Of a stretch of DNA of 58,445 nt, positions 47,336 to 58,445 are shown piece after piece (positions within the stretch are counted from its first letter, which is position 1; every line of letters starts with the position of its first letter). The notes beneath the pieces are model-generated. The model worked only from the letters and a program-made list of their open reading frames with translations, was not told the DNA's origin and did no database searches. The stretch comes from Pantoea eucrina (lineage in GTDB: Bacteria; Pseudomonadota; Gammaproteobacteria; Enterobacterales; Enterobacteriaceae). The stretch is from NCBI RefSeq assembly GCF_002095385.1, contig NZ_MIPP01000025.1, positions 1 through 58,445 of the forward strand, in the 5' to 3' direction. The position numbers and the translations under genes were made by a program.

Positions 47336-48745
47336 ATGTCTAAGCAACAGATCGGCGTAGTAGGGATGGCAGTCATGGGCCGTAACCTGGCACTGAACAT
47401 TGAGAGCCGTGGTTACACCGTTTCTATCTTCAACCGCTCACGCGAAAAGACCGATGAAGTCATTGCTGAGAATCCGGGTAAGAAACTTGCTCCGTTTTAC
47501 ACCGTAGAAGAGTTTGTTGAGTCGCTGGAAAAACCGCGTCGTATTCTGCTGATGGTACAGGCGGGTGAAGCGACGGATAAAACTATCGCATCGCTGACGC
47601 CGCATCTGGATAAAGGCGATATTCTGATTGATGGCGGTAACACCTTCTACAAAGACACCATCCGTCGTAATCAGGAACTCAGCGAGCAGGGCTTTAACTT
47701 CATCGGTACCGGCGTCTCCGGCGGTGAAGAGGGCGCGCTGAAAGGTCCTTCTATCATGCCCGGCGGTCAGAAAGAAGCTTATGAACTGGTTGCTCCTATC
47801 TTCGATAAGATTGCGGCCCGTGCAGAAGATGGCGACGCCTGCGTAGCATATATCGGCCCGAACGGTGCTGGTCACTATGTGAAGATGGTGCATAACGGTA
47901 TCGAATATGGCGATATGCAGCTGATTGCTGAAGCTTATGCACTGCTGAAAGGTGCGCTGGGTCTGAGCAATGAAGAGCTGGCTGAAACCTTCACCGACTG
48001 GAACAACGGCGAGCTGAGCAGCTACCTGATCGACATCACCAAAGATATCTTCACTAAAAAAGATGAAGAGGGTAACTACCTGGTTGATGTGATTCTGGAT
48101 GAAGCAGCAAACAAAGGCACCGGTAAGTGGACCAGCCAGAGCTCGCTGGATCTGGGTGAGCCGCTGTCGCTGATCACTGAATCTGTATTTGCCCGCTACC
48201 TCTCTTCGCTGAAAACGCAGCGTGTTGCTGCCTCTAAGGTCCTGAGCGGCCCGCAGGCGCAGGCAGTAAGCGGTGATAAAGCGGAGTTCGTTGAGAAAGT
48301 GCGTCGCGCACTCTACCTGGGCAAAATTGTCTCCTATGCGCAGGGCTTCTCACAGCTGCGTGCGGCATCAGAGCAGTACAGCTGGGATCTGCAGTATGGT
48401 GAGATCGCGAAGATCTTCCGTGCCGGCTGCATCATTCGTGCACAGTTCCTGCAGAAAATCACCGACGCCTATGCTGCCGATGCCAATATCGCCAATCTGC
48501 TGTTAGCGCCATACTTTAAAGATATCGCTGACCAGTATCAGCAGGCACTGCGCGATGTGGTGGCTTATGCAGTACAGAACGGCATCCCGACCCCGACCTT
48601 CTCCGCAGCTATCGCGTACTATGACAGCTACCGTTCAGCGGTGCTGCCTGCTAACCTGATCCAGGCGCAGCGCGACTACTTTGGTGCGCATACCTACAAG
48701 CGTACCGATAAAGAAGGCGTATTCCACACCGAGTGGTTAGAGTAA
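47336..48745 (+). CDS. gnd: 6-phosphogluconate dehydrogenase, decarboxylating
   Basis: Pentose phosphate enzyme: oxidises 6-phosphogluconate to ribulose-5-phosphate, CO2 and NADPH. The 469 residues match the family. The NADP motif is [21 protein letters not shown], and the substrate site [23 protein letters not shown] carries the catalytic lysine; [15 protein letters not shown] is also present. Composition returns to the high-GC backbone here. gnd is the classical right flank of O-antigen loci and often exchanges with them. Confidence 0.97.
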   Translation: MSKQQIGVVGMAVMGRNLALNIESRGYTVSIFNRSREKTDEVIAENPGKKLAPFYTVEEFVESLEKPRRILLMVQAGEATDKTIASLTPHLDKGDILIDGGNTFYKDTIRRNQELSEQGFNFIGTGVSGGEEGALKGPSIMPGGQKEAYELVAPIFDKIAARAEDGDACVAYIGPNGAGHYVKMVHNGIEYGDMQLIAEAYALLKGALGLSNEELAETFTDWNNGELSSYLIDITKDIFTKKDEEGNYLVDVILDEAANKGTGKWTSQSSLDLGEPLSLITESVFARYLSSLKTQRVAASKVLSGPQAQAVSGDKAEFVEKVRRALYLGKIVSYAQGFSQLRAASEQYSWDLQYGEIAKIFRAGCIIRAQFLQKITDAYAADANIANLLLAPYFKDIADQYQQALRDVVAYAVQNGIPTPTFSAAIAYYDSYRSAVLPANLIQAQRDYFGAHTYKRTDKEGVFHTEWLE

Positions 48746-48753
48746 CTGTTCTT

Positions 48754-48781
48754 AACACCTCCCATTCGGGAGGTGTTTTTC
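48754..48781 (+). terminator. Intrinsic terminator after gnd
   Basis: AACACCTCCC/GGGAGGTGTT, a 10-bp perfect stem with a 4-base ATTC loop, is followed by a T-run. It begins 8 bases after the gnd stop. Confidence 0.92.
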
Positions 48782-48813
48782 TATGCTGACAATGATTGGC
48801 GAGTACTGAATTT

Positions 48814-49821
48814 ATGAATGCAAACAATAAGCCCGGACTGAATAACGATCCGGGCGTTCTGGCTTCAAACAATAATGATGAAATAGATTTGCTCGATATA
48901 ATCGTCCAGCTGTGGAAAGGCAAGTGGATAATTATTGCGACGATGGTAGTGACAATGTTGTTAAGCATTGTCTATTTAAGTGTGGCGAAGGAAAAATGGA
49001 CGTCTGAGGCTATTGTTACGCAGCCTTCAGCGGGACAGGTTGCCAGCTATAACGCCACGCTGAGCGTGCTGTATGCGCAAAACATTCAGGAAAAACCGTC
49101 AGTTACCGATCTGCAAAACCAGCTGTTCGGCCGCTTTAGCGCCTCAATGAATGCGCTCGCTGGTGCCCTGGCAAATCAGGAAGAGCCTGAAACATTAAAA
49201 ATCAGTCAGGTGAATAAAGGCAGTAATGATGCGCTGACTATCTCTTTTGTCGCGCAGAATGCAAATGAAGCGCAGGCGCAGCTGAAAAAGTATCTTACGA
49301 CTGTCAATAATGAAGTCGTCAGCGATTATGGTCAGGATATAAAGCATAGCCTGGGCGTGAAAGCCAAAGAGCTGAAAGAGATTCTGGATGCGCACAAGCA
49401 GATCGCCATTAACAAAAAACAGCATCGTCTTGATGTGATTAATCAGGCGCTGAAGGTGGCGGAAGCGGCTGGCCTTTTAAAATCGCAGCTGAGTCAGGCA
49501 GAGTATCTCTCTGATGACACACTCTATCTGCTGGGCAGTGAAGCGTTGCGCGCGATGGTGACCAATGAAGCGACCAAGCCGCTCGATTTTGATGATGACT
49601 ACTACAGTGCCGAGCGCGCGCTGCTCTCTATTACGCATGTCACCATCCAGGCAGACAACCTGCAGTCGTTCCGCTACATCGCTGAAGCTGACCTGCCGAT
49701 TCGTCGTGACAGCCCGAAAAAGACCCTTACCGTATTGTTAGCCCTGATCCTGGGCGGCGTGCTGGGTTCGGCTATCGTGATTGGCCGCAGCATCGTCAGC
49801 AACTACCGCAGTCGTCACTAA
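48814..49821 (+). CDS. wzz: Wzz, O-antigen chain-length regulator
   Basis: Inner-membrane polysaccharide co-polymerase that sets the modal O-antigen length with Wzy. ATG 48814 (MNANNKPGLNN) gives 335 residues; a TTG six codons upstream is less likely. There are two membrane helices (about residues 40-57 and 308-328) flanking a periplasmic, partly coiled-coil domain, and the proline-containing motif LPIRRDSPKKTL lies before the second helix. In E. coli ugd lies between gnd and wzz; here wzz follows gnd directly. A terminator follows. Confidence 0.93.
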   Translation: MNANNKPGLNNDPGVLASNNNDEIDLLDIIVQLWKGKWIIIATMVVTMLLSIVYLSVAKEKWTSEAIVTQPSAGQVASYNATLSVLYAQNIQEKPSVTDLQNQLFGRFSASMNALAGALANQEEPETLKISQVNKGSNDALTISFVAQNANEAQAQLKKYLTTVNNEVVSDYGQDIKHSLGVKAKELKEILDAHKQIAINKKQHRLDVINQALKVAEAAGLLKSQLSQAEYLSDDTLYLLGSEALRAMVTNEATKPLDFDDDYYSAERALLSITHVTIQADNLQSFRYIAEADLPIRRDSPKKTLTVLLALILGGVLGSAIVIGRSIVSNYRSRH

Positions 49822-49827
49822 AATATA

Positions 49828-49854
49828 AAAACCGGCCCCTGAGCCGGTTTTTTT
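49828..49854. terminator. Intrinsic terminator after wzz
   Basis: AAAACCGGC/GCCGGTTTT, a 9-bp stem with a 6-base loop, is flanked by A-rich and T-rich tracts. It can serve wzz and the convergent hydrolase gene. Confidence 0.92.
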
Positions 49855-49860
49855 ATGTCA

Positions 49861-50976
49861 TCACATCACCAGCAGCTCACCGCTGCGTCCTGCACTTTCC
49901 CCCGCCAGCCGCACCGCCAGCATCCCGGACGTAACAAACTTGGTGAGATTTCTGGCGTAGAGCACGCCGCCATACTCAGCAACCAGCGGCGTAATGTGGT
50001 CGCTGACCGGATCGATCACTTCTGCCACCACTTCCCCCGGTTTAATCCACTCACCCAGCTTACGCCGGTTCAGCAGCAGGCCGGAGTAGGGCGCATGAAT
50101 ATATTCACAGCCCGCCAGCGGCGTTGGCGGATGGCGAAGGGCAGGAGAGACGCCCGGATCGCCGCTGATATAGCCGCTTTCGGTGAGCGCATTAATAATC
50201 GCATCTGCATCTTTCTCCGCCTGTTCCGCAGAGACATCGGCGACGCCGCGCAGCTCCAGCGTCACCGGCAGCAGACCGCGCGGCATTGGGTAGTCATCGC
50301 CAAAGCGTTTTGCCAGCGTCAGCCAGGGTTCGCAGCACGCTTCGTCGAACGGCTCACCGCCGGAAATCTGCGCCAGCAGCTGCACCTCACTGCCGAGCCA
50401 GCGCGCCAGCGGTTCCACTTCAGACCAGGCGTGAGGCGTTGTATAGAGATGCGGCAGCGCATCCCAGTCGCAGTGCAGGTCGATCATCAGATCGGCCTGA
50501 CTTGCCATACGCATCAGGGTATAGCGCTGCGACTCCAGCTCGGTTCTGGCTATCTGATCGCGGTAGTAAAGGTCGATGGCATCGCGGATCAGGCGTCTGT
50601 TTTCATATTCACTCTGCGTCAAAGACCCCGCCAGTTCAGCGGCCAGCTTCTCACCCAGCGCCGGAAAGCGCCGGTTAAAATCCTGGCCAGAGAGAGTATG
50701 AAAACGCCCCAGATGCGTGCCGTGCCAGTGCTGACCCAGCGCCAGCGGATTGGCTACCGGGACCAGCGTGATTTTCGCTTTCAGCTTGCCGGCGGACTCC
50801 AGCGCCAGCAGCTTCTGTTTGAGATACCAGGCAACCGCCATACCCGGCAGCTCATCGCCGTGCAGGGCGGCCTGAATATAGACGCGTTTTTGCGAGTCGG
50901 TACCGAAATGAAAGCTGACTATCTCTCGCTGGGTGCCCAGCGAGGCGCTCAGTAATGGATGATGTTGTTGTTGCAT
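49861..50976 (-). CDS. Succinylglutamate desuccinylase/aspartoacylase-family hydrolase (M14-like)
   Basis: 371-residue predicted zinc hydrolase of the AstE/AspA group, which removes acyl groups from amino acids or related amides. The zinc ligands are visible as AALHGDELPG (H and E) and DLHCDWD (second H); VNPLALGQ-like and GQDFNRRFP segments support the carboxypeptidase-like core. The C-terminal part (YIHAPYSGLLLNRRKLGEWIKPGEVVAEVIDP) is the beta-barrel domain of the family. It lies 111 bp downstream of a co-oriented amino-acid-binding protein gene, so the two may form an uptake-and-hydrolysis pair. The substrate is unknown. Confidence 0.85.
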   Translation of the reverse strand: MQQQHHPLLSASLGTQREIVSFHFGTDSQKRVYIQAALHGDELPGMAVAWYLKQKLLALESAGKLKAKITLVPVANPLALGQHWHGTHLGRFHTLSGQDFNRRFPALGEKLAAELAGSLTQSEYENRRLIRDAIDLYYRDQIARTELESQRYTLMRMASQADLMIDLHCDWDALPHLYTTPHAWSEVEPLARWLGSEVQLLAQISGGEPFDEACCEPWLTLAKRFGDDYPMPRGLLPVTLELRGVADVSAEQAEKDADAIINALTESGYISGDPGVSPALRHPPTPLAGCEYIHAPYSGLLLNRRKLGEWIKPGEVVAEVIDPVSDHITPLVAEYGGVLYARNLTKFVTSGMLAVRLAGESAGRSGELLVM

Positions 50977-51087
50977 AGGGCGGCCGGTGTCCTGTTTCTG
51001 AGGCTGCAGTAGCGCGCATGCCTGTTAAGGTGACTGAACAGAGTATAGTTCCGTTAAAAAAGCGGCGGCAAACGCGCCGCCGGAGAT

Positions 51088-51885
51088 TCACGGCTGGACA
51101 GAGATATCTGTCGCGAAGTAGCGCTTCTGGATAGTGTCAAATGTGCCGTTTTTCTTCAGCTCATCAAACGCGCCGTTGAGCGCCGCTTTGAGTTCAGTGT
51201 CGCCTTTACGCAGGCCGATAGCGGTGCCAGGGCCAATCAGCGGGTCCTGTACAATCGGGCCGGCCAGCGCAAAATCTTTCCCCTGCGGATGCTTCAGGAA
51301 ACCGATCGCCGCCTGCGCAGCGTCGGTAAACACCGCGTCCAGACGGCCGGAGATCAGGTCGCTTTCTACCTGTGCCTGGTCGCCATACGGCACCACATTG
51401 ACGCCGTGCGGCTGCCATTTAGCGCGCGCATAACGCTCCTGCACCGTACCCTGTTCCACACCCACGTTTTTGCCCCTGAGCGATTCTGCGGTCGGCAGCA
51501 GGCCGGAGCCTTTACGCGCTATCAGCTGCACGTGCGTGTCATACATCGGTTCAGTAAAGTCGATCTGCTTCAGGCGCTCTTCGGTCACGCCCATATCGGA
51601 GAGGATAGCGTCAAACTTGCGCGCCTTCAGCGCCGGGATCATGCCGTCAAACTGACTTTCAACCCAGATGCATTTGGCCTGCATCTGCGCGCACAGCGCG
51701 TTGCCCAGATCGATATCAAACCCCACCAGCTTGCCCTGCGGGGTTTTGGACTCAAACGGCGGATAGGTCGGATCAACCGCGAAACGCACCTGATCAATCT
51801 TTGCCTGCGCGCCAAAAGCGCAGCCAGCCAGCAGCGCCAGCGCTGCGGTATTGCGCAGACGCGCGGTAAAACGGGAGTGTGCCAT
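51088..51885 (-). CDS. Amino-acid ABC transporter periplasmic binding protein (ArgT/HisJ-like)
   Basis: 265-residue solute-binding protein of family 3. The signal peptide carries an LLAGC box near residue 22, so it may be lipidated, or it may be cleaved after AQA. The mature part starts VRFAVDPTYPPFESKTPQGKL type and has GFDIDLGNALCAQM, the ligand-binding DAILSDMGVTEERLKQIDFTEP and a C-terminal GTFDTIQKRYF. These match lysine/arginine/ornithine or histidine binders. No permease or ATPase gene is adjacent, so it is an orphan relying on a transporter elsewhere. Confidence 0.9.
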   Translation of the reverse strand: MAHSRFTARLRNTAALALLAGCAFGAQAKIDQVRFAVDPTYPPFESKTPQGKLVGFDIDLGNALCAQMQAKCIWVESQFDGMIPALKARKFDAILSDMGVTEERLKQIDFTEPMYDTHVQLIARKGSGLLPTAESLRGKNVGVEQGTVQERYARAKWQPHGVNVVPYGDQAQVESDLISGRLDAVFTDAAQAAIGFLKHPQGKDFALAGPIVQDPLIGPGTAIGLRKGDTELKAALNGAFDELKKNGTFDTIQKRYFATDISVQP

Positions 51886-51949
51886 AAACGGGTTCTTCTG
51901 TTGTAAAAGCGGGTATTCCGAGAGTACCCCCCGCGGTGGCGGATGGCAA

Positions 51950-52426
51950 TTAGAGGATTATTTTCATCACGTTACCATTATGCAGCCGCTGGTAATCGTT
52001 AATATTCAGCACTACGGATCTCTCCAGCACTCCGGCATTAAACGCGATTTCGCCATAGCGTTCAAACAACAGCGGATCGACTACCAGCCGTAAATCTTCA
52101 TGAAAGCTAAACGGTGGAATCGCCCCAAATACACAGGCGGTCAGGGCATCCACTTCTGCCGGGGAGGCCAGCGAGGCACGACGTCCACCCACCGCAGCCG
52201 CCACTTTACTCAGGTCCGCCTGCCGATCGGCCGGCAGCACCGCCAGTACATATTGCTTGATACCGTTACCTTTGACATGGCACACCAGCGCTTTCGCACC
52301 CTGGCCCACCTCTGTACCTCGCAAAGCCGCCACTGCTTCACACTTCCCGTTCGCAGCATGCTCCAGCAGGCGATATTGAGCGCCGTGCTGGTCGAGCAGG
52401 GCGATAAGTTTTTCATGGGTGGTCAT
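51950..52426 (-). CDS. YbaK/EbsC-family aminoacyl-tRNA deacylase
   Basis: 158-residue protein of the YbaK/ProX trans-editing group, which hydrolyses mischarged aminoacyl-tRNAs. Motifs are KCEAVAALRGTEVGQGAKALVCHVKG, the catalytic-lysine-bearing segment, and a GAIPPFS loop (GxxP type). The start at 52426 overlaps the end of the upstream XRE gene by 14 bases, so the two are co-translated. The specific tRNA/amino acid is not deducible. Linking this deacylase to a HipBA-like module is unusual. Confidence 0.85.
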   Translation of the reverse strand: MTTHEKLIALLDQHGAQYRLLEHAANGKCEAVAALRGTEVGQGAKALVCHVKGNGIKQYVLAVLPADRQADLSKVAAAVGGRRASLASPAEVDALTACVFGAIPPFSFHEDLRLVVDPLLFERYGEIAFNAGVLERSVVLNINDYQRLHNGNVMKIIL

Positions 52427-52748
52427 GGGATGCGCCCTTTTGAGCCAGCAGCGCAATCAGCGTTTGCCGCATGTGAGATTGTTGTGGCAACAAACCCATT
52501 TCCAGCCCCAGCGGCCTGAAAGCGCGATTCAGCACATTCAGGGTCACGCTCTCTTTATCCTGTTCGATATCTGACAGGGTACGCCGGCTGATGCCAGCCA
52601 GCGCCGCATAGCGATCCTGTGAAAACCCCAGCACCTGTTTGCGGAGTTGCATAAGTAACTTGCCGTGGCTGGCTTTTTCTTCAATCGACTGACGTAATAA
52701 CGCCAGGAATAACGCTTCACGTTCAAACAGCGTCATGGTTTTCATCAT
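52413..52748 (-). CDS. XRE-family HTH regulator, HipB-like antitoxin candidate
   Basis: 111-residue DNA-binding protein. ATG 52748 has AGGGTGG 7 bases upstream. An N-terminal helical segment precedes the Cro/CI-type HTH: LRKQVLGFSQDRYAALAGISRRTLSDIEQDKESVTLNVLNRAF. The final part GLEMGLLPQQ resembles the HipB beta strand. The start ATG overlaps the stop of the upstream HipA-like relic (ATGA), and the stop overlaps the deacylase gene. It is the most likely ligand of the three palindromes at 53079-53184. Confidence 0.82.
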   Translation of the reverse strand: MMKTMTLFEREALFLALLRQSIEEKASHGKLLMQLRKQVLGFSQDRYAALAGISRRTLSDIEQDKESVTLNVLNRAFRPLGLEMGLLPQQSHMRQTLIALLAQKGASHDHP

Positions 52749-53068
52749 AATTTCCACCCTGCAATGCGCTCATCCAGAAAATTGAAGCCAACGCCGGGCA
52801 TTTCGAGAATTGACGCAGGCACACCGCGTTGCGCCAGGCGCACCTTAAGACCAGTCAGCTTTTTCGCTAGTATACGTAGCGCCTCCAGTAACCTTTTCTC
52901 AGAGACCAGATAGTTCAGACGTTGTGCAATCAGATGCCAGTTTTACTATTGCATAGGTAAAGTCATAAGCCAGTAATGCTTCGCTGCCACGACCAGGCTG
53001 GGGGCTTTAACATTGAGCATGGCAGCATCATGCCAGACTCCGTCAAGGTAAAGTTGTAAGGTCAGCAT
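52745..53068 (-). pseudogene. Degraded HipA-like kinase toxin gene
   Basis: Read from ATG 53068, the first residues are MLTLQLYLDGVWHDAAMLNV, a start seen in HipA-family kinases of this type. A later segment in the next frame (PGRGSEALLAYDFTYAIVKL) and the end in the first frame (RLNYLVSEKRLLEALRILAK, then RGVPASILEMPGVGFNFL) look like the middle and C-terminus of the same protein. Only about 108 codons remain of an expected 400 or so; in-frame stops and frame changes are present. The catalytic kinase core is missing. The final TGA overlaps the XRE start. The HipA assignment is by pattern and context, not confirmed by search. Confidence 0.55.
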
Positions 53069-53078
53069 AACCAGCCCT

Positions 53079-53184
53079 CTTTGAGCAGTATATTGCTCAA
53101 AGAGGGCTGGATTTGCTTTTTTTGAGAAGAATGCTGCTCAAAATAATTCCTGGTCACTAATTTTGAGCAGCATGTTGCACAATT
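53079..53184. promoter_or_regulatory. Three 24-bp palindromic operators at 41-bp spacing
   Basis: Operators O1 (53079-53102), O2 (53120-53143) and O3 (53161-53184) share half-site TTTTGAGCAGCAT (with variants) facing its reverse complement. Their centres are at 53090.5, 53131.5 and 53172.5, exactly 41 bp apart, close to four helical turns. O1 sits in a 40-bp palindrome (53071-53110) with a single mismatched pair, which also covers GAGGG, the likely ribosome binding site of the HipA-like relic. O3 is the weakest, with one good half-site. They fit cooperative binding by the XRE protein. Confidence 0.7.
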
Positions 53185-53186
53185 GG

Positions 53187-53791
53187 TTACTTATGACGGG
53201 CGCGCAGGTTGTTAACGATCGCGCTTAAATCCAGATCCTGGTCCTGCAGCAGCACCATCAGGTGATAGAGCAGGTCGGAGGCTTCGTTGGTCAGTTCATG
53301 ACGATCGTTCACCGTGGCCGCCAGCGCGGTCTCCACGCCCTCTTCGCCAACCTTCTGCGCAATACGTTTGGTGCCGCTGGCGTAGAGGCTGGCGGTATAA
53401 GAACTGGCGGGATCGGCATGTTTCCGTGACGCCAGCAACTGCTCCAGTTGATAGAGGAACGTCCACTCCGGGGCGGCGGGCGAGAAGCAGCTGGAGGTGC
53501 CGAGATGGCACGTCGGCCCGACCGGGTTCGCCAGCACCAGCAGCGTATCGTTATCGCAGTCTGGCGTAATGCTCACTACCTGCAGAAAGTGGCCGGAGGA
53601 TTCGCCTTTGGTCCAGAGCCGCTCTTTGGTGCGCGAGAAAAAAGTGACGTTGCCTTCCGCCAGCGTTTTTTCCAGCGCCGCCTCATTCATATAACCGTGC
53701 ATCAGCACTTCGCCGGAGACGTTGTGCTGCACGATAACGGGCATCATGCCCGCGGTTTTGACCCAGTCCAGGCGGGCCAGTTGGTCTGCTG

Positions 53792-53798
<7 letters not shown>
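53187..53798 (-). CDS. hisI: Bifunctional phosphoribosyl-AMP cyclohydrolase / phosphoribosyl-ATP pyrophosphatase
   Basis: Steps 2 and 3 of histidine synthesis, fused as in enterobacteria (hisIE), 203 residues. The N-terminal cyclohydrolase (about 1-115) has [31 protein letters not shown] and metal-binding DCDNDT and GPTCH cysteines/aspartates. The C-terminal pyrophosphatase (about 116-203) has [18 protein letters not shown] and [13 protein letters not shown]. It is the last gene of the operon, overlapping hisF by seven bases. Just beyond its stop lie the operators of the HipA/XRE module rather than an obvious terminator. Confidence 0.97.

Positions 53799-58445
<4,647 letters not shown>

Noticed and set aside
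49855..50955. 366-codon plus-strand frame opposite the M14-like hydrolase
   Set aside because: Arg/Gln/His-rich shadow; the minus-strand product has zinc ligands and family similarity.

Overview
The window is a chromosomal segment from a gammaproteobacterium of the Erwiniaceae, most likely Pantoea or a close relative. The evidence is a conserved enterobacterial backbone (mdtABC, yegD, dgcE/yegE, udk, dcd, asmA, yegH, galF, gnd, wzz, his operon) interrupted by an exopolysaccharide (EPS) locus of the amylovoran/stewartan type, which is characteristic of Erwinia and Pantoea. No rRNA, tRNA, IS element, prophage or CRISPR array was seen. The species cannot be fixed from the sequence alone.

Layout. 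1-7.6 kb: palindromic repeats, then the mdtABC multidrug efflux operon (minus strand), with mdtB broken by two single-base frameshifts. 7.9-15.1 kb: aldo/keto reductase, OprB-type porin, the Hsp70-like yegD, a frameshifted diguanylate cyclase (dgcE) that ends after its GGDEF domain, and a frameshifted PAP2 phosphatase. 15.4-20.3 kb: udk, dcd, asmA and yegH. 20.3-36 kb: EPS locus with an RcsAB-box-like site, an ops element, a WbaP/AmsG-type initiating transferase, wza-wzb-wzc, four glycosyltransferases, an AmsF/WceF-like exported protein, a gutted pyruvyltransferase, then galF and galE. 36.4-47.2 kb: O-antigen locus with its own JUMPstart/ops element, mostly AT-rich: rfbB, rfbD, rfbA, a WecE-like aminotransferase, wzx, glycosyltransferases, rfbC and an EpsG-like wzy. 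47.3-49.9 kb: gnd and wzz, with no ugd between them. 49.9-53.2 kb: an accessory islet with an M14-like hydrolase, an amino-acid-binding protein, a YbaK-type deacylase, an XRE regulator and a HipA-like relic preceded by three evenly spaced palindromes. 53.2 kb to the end: hisIE, F, A, H, B, C and the 3' part of hisD, read leftward.

How it fits together. The two surface-polysaccharide loci lie head to tail and each starts with an ops element, so RfaH is expected to control both. The EPS locus keeps its initiating enzyme, export channel and tyrosine kinase/phosphatase pair. It has no recognisable Wzx flippase or Wzy polymerase where these sit in the ams/wce loci, and its pyruvyltransferase is reduced to 94 codons. 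The O-antigen locus has its own Wzx and Wzy and encodes dTDP-L-rhamnose synthesis plus a dTDP-Fuc4N-type aminotransferase; Wzz would set its chain length.

Most notable points: (1) the EPS locus without flippase or polymerase; (2) three 24-bp palindromes at exact 41-bp spacing upstream of the decayed toxin-antitoxin-like module, the first within a 40-bp near-perfect palindrome that also contains the likely ribosome binding site; (3) a GGGGCGCATTAATGCGCCCC repeat family that supplies the stop codons of mdtC, asmA and yegH; (4) four single-base frameshifts confined to 3.4-15 kb, which may be real decay or sequence error.
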